From CAYQEU01 sp964532005 (GTDB taxonomy: Bacteria; Patescibacteriota; Doudnabacteria; UBA920): DNA of 64,000 bases. Each line of letters begins with the position of its first letter. Positions within the stretch are counted from its first letter, which is position 1. Location of the stretch: positions 62,001-126,000 of the forward strand of contig CAZHER010000001.1 of NCBI GenBank assembly GCA_964532005.1. Reading direction: 5' to 3'. Below the pieces are notes generated by a model. That model did no database searches. It was not told the DNA's origin and saw only the letters and a list, made by a program, of their open reading frames with translations. Of this stretch, positions 58,269-64,000 are shown piece after piece. Made by a program: the position numbers and the translations under genes.

Positions 58269-60132
58269 TAAAAGCAATACACAAATTATGGTCAGTAAAG
58301 TTATCCTCGGTTTTGCCGGGGCTGTTTTAGTTGTAGGGTCTGTTTTTACAACCCCGCTTTCTTATGCCAAAGGTATTTCCAGTGAGACGCGGTATGTGGT
58401 AAAACTTTTCAATCCAGATCCATCTATTTTATATCCTCTAGCAAGCAACGTAGAGCAGGAATTTGGTTTTGCTCGGGCATCGGAATTTGCTGGCGTGTAT
58501 TCGTTTGAATCTTCTATAGCATTGAAAGATCTCCGGACTAAGCTTGAAGGAAGTTTTGAATATTTAGAATATGATGTTGAGTATCTAGTAAAAGACACAA
58601 TTGTGAAACCGAATGACCCAGGTTTTACAGATGACGAGTTTGACATTAAAGATCAGTGGGGCTTGCCTAAAGCCAAGTTTCCGGAAGCTTGGACAGTTAC
58701 CAAAGGGAGCAGTGCCAATGTGGTGGCTATTATTGATACAGGGATCGATGCAACGCATAAGGATTTGCGCAAGCGCACTTTTAAACCTGGGTATGATTTT
58801 GTAAATAATACCGAAATAAAGGGGAGAGTGAATTCTGACGACAATGGCCACGGGACTCTGGTTGCCGGCGTAATTGGGGCAATACCAAACAATGACACGG
58901 GAATTGCCGGAACAAATTGGCAGGTCAGTTTTATGCCTTTAAAAGCTTTGAATACGCGAGGGTCTGGTAAAGCTTCAAATGTTGCCGAGGCAATTGTTTG
59001 GGCTGCTGACCACAACGCCACTATTATAAATATGTCTTTAGGTGGATCGGGTTTTGGCCACGACACAGTCCTGACCAATGCTATTAGCTATGCTTTTAAC
59101 AAGAATGTTATTATTGTCGCTGCTGCCGGCAATGACGCGGCGACCAATGGAGGAAATTTGGATGTTGAGCCGGTGTTCCCTATATGCGGCGACAACGGGC
59201 GGAATATGATAATTGGCGTTACAGCCACTGATCAAAATGATACCAAACCAGCTTTTGCAAATTATGGCAAGTCCTGTATTGACGTTACTGCTCCGGGGAG
59301 GCGCATACTTTCAACTATTAATCATGATCCTCACAGCGGAGCCATGGCAAAAAATTCTTATGCCTACGCTTCCGGTACCTCTTTGGCAACCCCGTTTGTA
59401 AGCGGCTTGGCAGCTTTGCTGAAATCACGATATCCCAATGCAACCAACAGTCAAATACGGGATGCGATTATTTCTTCTGCAGATAAGGTCGATGATTTGA
59501 ATTTAACTCAATGCGCCGGCTTTTCGTGCAAGGGCGTGCTTGGTACCGGACGCATTAACGCTTATAAAAGTCTGACTTCTGGGATGTCGTTTGTATCTGT
59601 TGAGGAAGGAGATGTTGTTAGGGTCGAAGGTAGTACACAAAATTATTATATTTCTGGAGGACAAAAACATTTAATTTCTCCTTTTGTTCAGGCTCAACGT
59701 TTTGCAGATGTTTCTCCAAAGGTGGTCTCAGAAAGTTATTTGAGAAATTATCCCGAAGGAAACTATGCTACACCAAGAGAAGGAACTTTGGTAAAAATAG
59801 ATCGAGCGCCAACAATTTATTATATCTCTAAAGGCCTGCGTCTTCCTGTCACGTACCAAGTATTCCAGATGCGAAATTTTAAATTTGCCAATGTCCATAC
59901 TTTAAGTTATGACGAAGTGAATTCTTGGTTGGTGGGAAGCTACTTGTCTCCACCAAACGGGACCTTGGTGAGAACCGCTAAGAACCCGACAGTCTATTGG
60001 GTCGTAGACGGCGTTATGCATCCTATCAACTACGAGTTCTATTTGAATCGGGGATTACAATCTTTCCCAACAGTGTATGTCGCTGACCAAGATATTAAAA
60101 ATTTTTCAATCGGCGAACCGTATATCAGATAA
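58261..60132 (+). CDS. Secreted subtilisin-like serine protease (S8) with C-terminal surface repeats
   Basis: About 623 residues from ATG 58261, overlapping the upstream stop; ATG 58288 is an alternative. Signal segment, an inhibitor-I9-like propeptide (RYVVKLFNPDPSILYPLA), then the S8 domain with Asp in IIDTGIDATH, His in DDNGHGTLVAG, oxyanion Asn in AAAGNDAATNGG and Ser in SGTSLATPFVSG. The last 180 or so residues hold three repeats (GSTQNYYISGGQKHLI, RAPTIYYISKGLRLPV, KNPTVYWVVDGVMHPI), shared with the next protein. Likely processes surface proteins. Operon with the GT2 before and the lysozyme-like gene after. Confidence 0.93.
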   Translation: MISKSNTQIMVSKVILGFAGAVLVVGSVFTTPLSYAKGISSETRYVVKLFNPDPSILYPLASNVEQEFGFARASEFAGVYSFESSIALKDLRTKLEGSFEYLEYDVEYLVKDTIVKPNDPGFTDDEFDIKDQWGLPKAKFPEAWTVTKGSSANVVAIIDTGIDATHKDLRKRTFKPGYDFVNNTEIKGRVNSDDNGHGTLVAGVIGAIPNNDTGIAGTNWQVSFMPLKALNTRGSGKASNVAEAIVWAADHNATIINMSLGGSGFGHDTVLTNAISYAFNKNVIIVAAAGNDAATNGGNLDVEPVFPICGDNGRNMIIGVTATDQNDTKPAFANYGKSCIDVTAPGRRILSTINHDPHSGAMAKNSYAYASGTSLATPFVSGLAALLKSRYPNATNSQIRDAIISSADKVDDLNLTQCAGFSCKGVLGTGRINAYKSLTSGMSFVSVEEGDVVRVEGSTQNYYISGGQKHLISPFVQAQRFADVSPKVVSESYLRNYPEGNYATPREGTLVKIDRAPTIYYISKGLRLPVTYQVFQMRNFKFANVHTLSYDEVNSWLVGSYLSPPNGTLVRTAKNPTVYWVVDGVMHPINYEFYLNRGLQSFPTVYVADQDIKNFSIGEPYIR

Positions 60133-60148
60133 TTAAATAAATCAACAG

Positions 60149-61825
60149 ATGAAACAAAAACTGAAACAATTCACCCTACTTCTAATTGCTGTATTAATTT
60201 TTACTTTGCCGCCCCAGGCCTACGCTCAAGGTTCGGTTGACTCGGACTTTAATCCCAATGAGTTGATTTCCGACTCGCAGTTTTCAGACGCTAAGAGCAT
60301 GGCCGGAGCCGGAGCCATACAAAAATTTTTAGATGTCAAAGGCAGCGTACTCGCAAATACTTCATCCGACTTTTTGACGATGCTGAGAGAGCCTCAAAAT
60401 ACGTCAATGAAAGAAACTTTAGAAGACCCTCATCCAAATAAAGACACTTTAAGAACGGCAGCCGAGCTGATATGGGATGCGTCTCAGTCTAGCGGTATAA
60501 ATCCTCAAGTAATATTGGTGACTTTAAATAAAGAGCAGGGGCTGATAACAGGCAGTTTTGCTCCAGACCGTATTCAGAGAGCTTTAGATTTTGCTATGGG
60601 GTTTGGTTGCCCAGATTCCGGGGGATGCGGCGATACGTATAAAGGTTTTTACCACCAACTGTTTGGAGGGCTTGATGCGGAAGGAAGCAGGTATTTGGGT
60701 TCGGCTAAGTCATTGATGCGTTCATTTTCTACACCAGGTGGCCGCGGCCCGTTTTACAACGGAGGTGCAGCTAAAGTTGGGGATACTATTGTTTTAGGCA
60801 ATACTTTGGGAGGCTACGAGGGTGTTCAAGCCCAGCAAACAGTAACCATTAAGAACCACGCAACAGCAGCGTTATATCGCTATACACCGCACGTGTTCAA
60901 TGGCAATTACAACTTCTTCAGGTACTTTAAGGAATGGTTCGGTTTTAGCGGCGGTTCGTTGATGAAATTACGAGGTGATAAAAATCTATATTTGGTGGAA
61001 AATGGCTCGTTGTATGTTGTTTCGCCTTTCGTGGCCCAGCTTCGTGGTCTTAGTGCGTCTTCTGCACGCACAGTGTCTTCAAAAGAGATCCGTCGGTATG
61101 GTACAAAAAAAGTATACGGTCCTGCCGATAACACAGTTGTGAAATACAATGGGAAATATTTTGTGTTTATTGGCAACGTTATGAAACCGGCATCTGAATC
61201 GGTTATTAAACAGCGCGGTTTGAATCCCGGTTCAGCTATAACTATAAGCGATGCTGATGCTGGAACTTTTGAAAAAGGATCACCTTTAACTCCGCCAGAC
61301 GGCAGTGTGTTGCGAGGACAAAAAGGATTTGCAGTGTACTTGGTTGAGGGAGGGGTTTTGAAACTATTCACTCCAGAAACATTTGTGCAGTATGATGCCG
61401 AGAAAATTTTGCAAATTATACCAGATGCGGAATTGGAAAGTTATTCCAAAGACGGCATGGTCGCCCCGAAAACAGGAAGCCTTATAAAAGTTTCCACCAG
61501 CCCCACAGTATACTTGGTTGAAAACGGGTATCGTTACGGATTAACAGCAGACTTGTTTGCAAACCGTGGGTTGTCTTTCAAAGATATTCGCACGGTCACT
61601 TCCGAAGAGTTGAATAAGTTTCCCAATGGGGGATTAGCCATTCCTAAAAATAATACAGCTATAAAGAGCTCAACAAATCCAACAGTGTATTATATTCTGG
61701 ATGGTAAAGTGCGTCCCATGACTTACAAAGCTTTTGTTAGCCGAAAGGTTGATCCAAAAGCAATTATTGTTTTCTCACAAAAAGAACTCGATTCTTATCC
61801 TAAGGGTACTATTCTAAACGAATAG
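60149..61825 (+). CDS. Secreted lysozyme-like protein with five or six PTVY surface repeats
   Basis: 558 residues. Signal peptide (cleaved near AYAQG). Residues about 60-260 resemble a transglycosylase/lysozyme-like domain found in actinobacterial and Patescibacterial exported proteins: SSGINPQVILVTLNKEQGLITG (candidate catalytic Glu), ALDFAMGFGCPDSGGCGDTYKGFYHQ, NHATAALYRYTPHVFNGNYNF. From about 270 on come repeats of 55-70 residues such as TSPTVYLVENGYRYGL and TNPTVYYILDGKVRPM with EL-x2-YP/FPxG endings. Enzyme activity is inferred. The repeats suggest surface attachment. Confidence 0.82.
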   Translation: MKQKLKQFTLLLIAVLIFTLPPQAYAQGSVDSDFNPNELISDSQFSDAKSMAGAGAIQKFLDVKGSVLANTSSDFLTMLREPQNTSMKETLEDPHPNKDTLRTAAELIWDASQSSGINPQVILVTLNKEQGLITGSFAPDRIQRALDFAMGFGCPDSGGCGDTYKGFYHQLFGGLDAEGSRYLGSAKSLMRSFSTPGGRGPFYNGGAAKVGDTIVLGNTLGGYEGVQAQQTVTIKNHATAALYRYTPHVFNGNYNFFRYFKEWFGFSGGSLMKLRGDKNLYLVENGSLYVVSPFVAQLRGLSASSARTVSSKEIRRYGTKKVYGPADNTVVKYNGKYFVFIGNVMKPASESVIKQRGLNPGSAITISDADAGTFEKGSPLTPPDGSVLRGQKGFAVYLVEGGVLKLFTPETFVQYDAEKILQIIPDAELESYSKDGMVAPKTGSLIKVSTSPTVYLVENGYRYGLTADLFANRGLSFKDIRTVTSEELNKFPNGGLAIPKNNTAIKSSTNPTVYYILDGKVRPMTYKAFVSRKVDPKAIIVFSQKELDSYPKGTILNE

Positions 61826-61828
61826 CGA

Positions 61829-63337
61829 ATGGCTTCCGCTTCAAAAAATATTTTATGGCTTTCCGTTTCGCGGGTACTAGCATTGGTGCTGCTGTTTTTT
61901 GCGTACGCCCAATTATTCCGTTATTTAGGTCCGACTGCTAGCGGACAATACCAGTTCGTTTTGTCTTTTGTCACTATTTTTGGGATTGTAGTTGATTTTG
62001 GGATTCAGCAATATGTTACAAAAAAAATTAGTGAGCAGCCTGAAAAAGCCAAACAGTATTTTCATAATTTTTTAGCTGTTGAATCTGTATTGGTTGTATT
62101 AATTTATTGCGCAATTGCTGCAGTTGGTTGGTTGGGGCACTATGAGAGTCAAGTGTATAAAGCAATTTTGATAGCTGGTCTAGGAACCGCATTAAATGGT
62201 CTGACATATCCGTTTTTGGCGGTAATGAGTTCATTTTACGATCTGAAAAAAGTTGCGTTTATAAATTTTGTAAATTCTTTGGTAAATGTGACAGTGATAT
62301 TTACCGGAATTTATCTGGGTATGGGGATTGTATTTTTGGCTAGTAATCAGGTCATTTTTGCTTTGCTTGGCCTTTGTTTTTATTACTGGTTTATTAAAAA
62401 ACATATTCCTCAACCGGATGTTGCCCAAGCATTGGTATCTTTGGATGGTAGATTGGTAAAAAACATTTTTAAAGCAGCTTTGCCATTTGCACTGTTGGTC
62501 GGGTTTAGCACTGTATATAATAGAATTGACGTAGTGTTAATTACGCACTTTTTAGGTTATACAGAAACTGGGTTTTACACCGCTGCTTATAAGTTTTTTG
62601 ATTTGTTAGGATTTTTTCCCGCAGTTGTGTCCCATTCCTTGTATCCGGTTTTTGCTAGCTTAATGGCCCGCCAATCCCTTGGCGAAATTAGACTAATTTT
62701 GGAAAAGTATTTGAGATTTTTAATTGTTCTGGCTTTGCCTATGGCGGTTGGAGGGATGATCTTAGCCAAAGAAATTATTTTGGTTTTGGCTGGAGCTCAA
62801 TTTGCCCCCGCAGCGCCAACATTAGCAATTTTGGTTTGGGCCCCAGCAATTTTATTTGTATACATTGCTGTGAATTCCTTGGTGATTTCTCAGTTAACAA
62901 AATTTGCGGTCATGATTACCAGCGCAAATGTTGTGTTAAATATTATTGGAAATATAATATTGTTGCCAAAGTACGGGATACAGGGTGCGGCAATAATGAC
63001 CTTGGTATCTGAATTAATCCAAGGCGGGTTTTATTTTTATTTTGTTAAAACGAAAATTACGAATTTCAAGTTCTGGCAGTTTTTTTGGCAGCCCGCAATC
63101 GCAGTTGCTGTAATGGGTGTTTGTGTTTATTTGGCCAAACCTTTTATTGTTGTTTTTGCAGAGGCGTACTTTGGGGAGAGTGGTGTTGCTGCTATTGCTG
63201 TTCTTTTGGGTATTTCAGTAGTTTTTGGTGTTATGGTATACGTTGTGGCGTTGGCCTCGGTCAGGTTCTTTAGGCCGAATGATATAGAGGAGTTAAAGCA
63301 ACTAGTCGGACTTTCCAATAAAAGGGATGTTATATGA
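61829..63337 (+). CDS. Wzx-type polysaccharide flippase (MOP superfamily)
   Basis: 502 residues, about 14 membrane helices. LSVSRVLALVLLFFAYAQLFRYLGPTASGQYQFVLSFVTIFGIVVDFGIQQYVTKKI is the family's start, and AALPFALLVGFSTVYNRIDVVLI lies in the middle. Moves lipid-linked oligosaccharides across the membrane, the export step for glycans built by the GT2 and WecA-like enzymes. Stop overlaps the next start (ATGA). Confidence 0.92.
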   Translation: MASASKNILWLSVSRVLALVLLFFAYAQLFRYLGPTASGQYQFVLSFVTIFGIVVDFGIQQYVTKKISEQPEKAKQYFHNFLAVESVLVVLIYCAIAAVGWLGHYESQVYKAILIAGLGTALNGLTYPFLAVMSSFYDLKKVAFINFVNSLVNVTVIFTGIYLGMGIVFLASNQVIFALLGLCFYYWFIKKHIPQPDVAQALVSLDGRLVKNIFKAALPFALLVGFSTVYNRIDVVLITHFLGYTETGFYTAAYKFFDLLGFFPAVVSHSLYPVFASLMARQSLGEIRLILEKYLRFLIVLALPMAVGGMILAKEIILVLAGAQFAPAAPTLAILVWAPAILFVYIAVNSLVISQLTKFAVMITSANVVLNIIGNIILLPKYGIQGAAIMTLVSELIQGGFYFYFVKTKITNFKFWQFFWQPAIAVAVMGVCVYLAKPFIVVFAEAYFGESGVAAIAVLLGISVVFGVMVYVVALASVRFFRPNDIEELKQLVGLSNKRDVI

Positions 63338-64000
63338 AAAAAAAGATTATGATTTTCGGCACCTTTGATATAATTCATGCTGGGCACGAACATATGTTTG
63401 CTCAGGCCAGGACTTTATCTGGTACAGACACCCCGTTTTTAATTGCATCTGTTGCCAGAGACAAAAACGTAAAAAAAATAAAAGGTTGGTTTCCACATCA
63501 CAAGGAAGGACAAAGATTTAAATTGTTGGAACAGAATCCGTTGGTGGATAAGGTTGTATTTGGGGCATTAGAGGATTATATTACGCATATTGCTAGGTTG
63601 CGGCCCGATATTATTGCTTTGGGGTACGATCAAAAGGCTTACGTTAAAAATTTGGGCAGAGAGCTTGCCAAGTTGGGGTCACGGCCTAAAATAATTAGAC
63701 TTAAGCCATATCGTCAAAAAGATTTTAAAACTTCCGGCATTGTCCCCTCCGGCAAACCTTTAAAAATGGGGATTTTTGATATTGATGGCACAGTGTTCCG
63801 GTCAAGCTTGGTTTTGGAATTGATGTCCGTATTGGTTTCTAGAAAAATATTTTCAAAGTCTACCCTCAAGCAAACAAAAGAATTGTATGAGCTATGGTTG
63901 AATAGGCAAGGGAGCTATGAAGATTTTATTATAAAATTGGTCACAGTGTATCAAGCAAATATTATAGGCTGCTCAGCTGTTAAAATAGAATCTGCAATAC
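63334..64000 (+). CDS. Nucleotidylyltransferase-HAD phosphatase fusion, 3' end cut by window edge
   Basis: 222 residues visible, no stop before the edge. Residues 1-140: cytidylyltransferase-like fold (RibL/FAD-synthase and TagD type) with GTFDIIHAGHEHMFAQAR (HxGH), ASVARDKNVKKIKG and LGYDQKAYVKNL. From about 148: a HAD domain starting MGIFDIDGTVFRSSL (catalytic DxD, HAD-IB-like). One continuous frame, joined by a short linker ending SGKPLK. The pair suggests nucleotide activation plus dephosphorylation of a small molecule or polyol phosphate in surface glycan or cofactor synthesis. Substrate unknown. Confidence 0.85.
   Translation, partial: MKKKIMIFGTFDIIHAGHEHMFAQARTLSGTDTPFLIASVARDKNVKKIKGWFPHHKEGQRFKLLEQNPLVDKVVFGALEDYITHIARLRPDIIALGYDQKAYVKNLGRELAKLGSRPKIIRLKPYRQKDFKTSGIVPSGKPLKMGIFDIDGTVFRSSLVLELMSVLVSRKIFSKSTLKQTKELYELWLNRQGSYEDFIIKLVTVYQANIIGCSAVKIESAI

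Overview
The window looks like a chromosomal stretch from a member of the Candidate Phyla Radiation (Patescibacteria), probably Parcubacteria-like. This rests on gene content and style, not on a marker-gene tree. Genes are tightly packed, with stop-to-start gaps of a few bases, and are AT-rich. Most housekeeping genes have no Shine-Dalgarno sequence and start a few bases after a TATAAT-type -10 box (leaderless). The content is typical of the group: an orphan VirB4-type ATPase, an ECF sigma factor with a DUF5667 partner, ComF, RadA, MreBCD/PBP2, a sortase, many membrane glycosyltransferases, and secreted proteins carrying a PTVY-type surface repeat. UGA is used as a normal stop.

Layout. 1-4170: end of a type IV secretion-like module (VirB4 ATPase, a membrane protein ending in a VanX-type D-Ala-D-Ala dipeptidase domain, a DsbA-like oxidoreductase). 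4230-15650: a membrane-anchored propeller, radA, recG, three tRNAs (Arg-CCG, Ser-UGA, Ser-GCU), the sigma/anti-sigma-like pair, comF, clpC, recX. 15650-17100: htpX and lemA. 17170-17970: a perfect-consensus promoter, a structured RNA and two orphan small genes. 18000-39800: the housekeeping core (gatCAB, miaA, cupredoxin, holB, frr, rseP, proS, mreBCD-mrdA, folD, greA, lysS, serS, murF, ftsQ-like, pyrH). 39800-53330: surface polysaccharide synthesis (two GT39-like proteins, a cellulose-synthase-like GT2, a MraY/WecA-type initiator, two rhamnosyltransferase-like GT2s, rmlBCDA), with rplU and two odd cassettes inside it. 53370-64000: sortase, a cassette of two secreted proteins with structured RNA at both ends, a dolichol-phosphate-sugar-synthase-like GT2, a subtilase, a lysozyme-like protein, a flippase, and a nucleotidylyltransferase-HAD fusion cut by the window edge.

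How it fits together. The polysaccharide region is coherent: rmlABCD makes dTDP-L-rhamnose, the WecA-like enzyme starts a lipid-linked glycan, GT2 enzymes extend it, the flippase exports it, and GT39 enzymes use polyprenyl-linked sugars outside. The sortase and repeat-bearing secreted enzymes point to active cell-surface remodelling.

The most unusual signal is a scattered set of four autonomous cassettes (A 17.2-18.0 kb, B 46.25-46.75 kb, C 49.16-49.99 kb on the minus strand, D 55.0-57.4 kb). Each has its own TTGACA-N17-(T/G)ATAAT promoter, an untranslated or structured leader, an intrinsic terminator, and genes preceded by strong AGGAG/GGAGG Shine-Dalgarno sequences that are otherwise almost absent here. 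At least cassettes A and D are clearly richer in GC than their surroundings. Five of the six main genes have no recognisable family. In A and D a branched or nested RNA, plus a leaderless mini-ORF, and then a terminator lie between promoter and genes, which suggests attenuation or a stand-alone small RNA.
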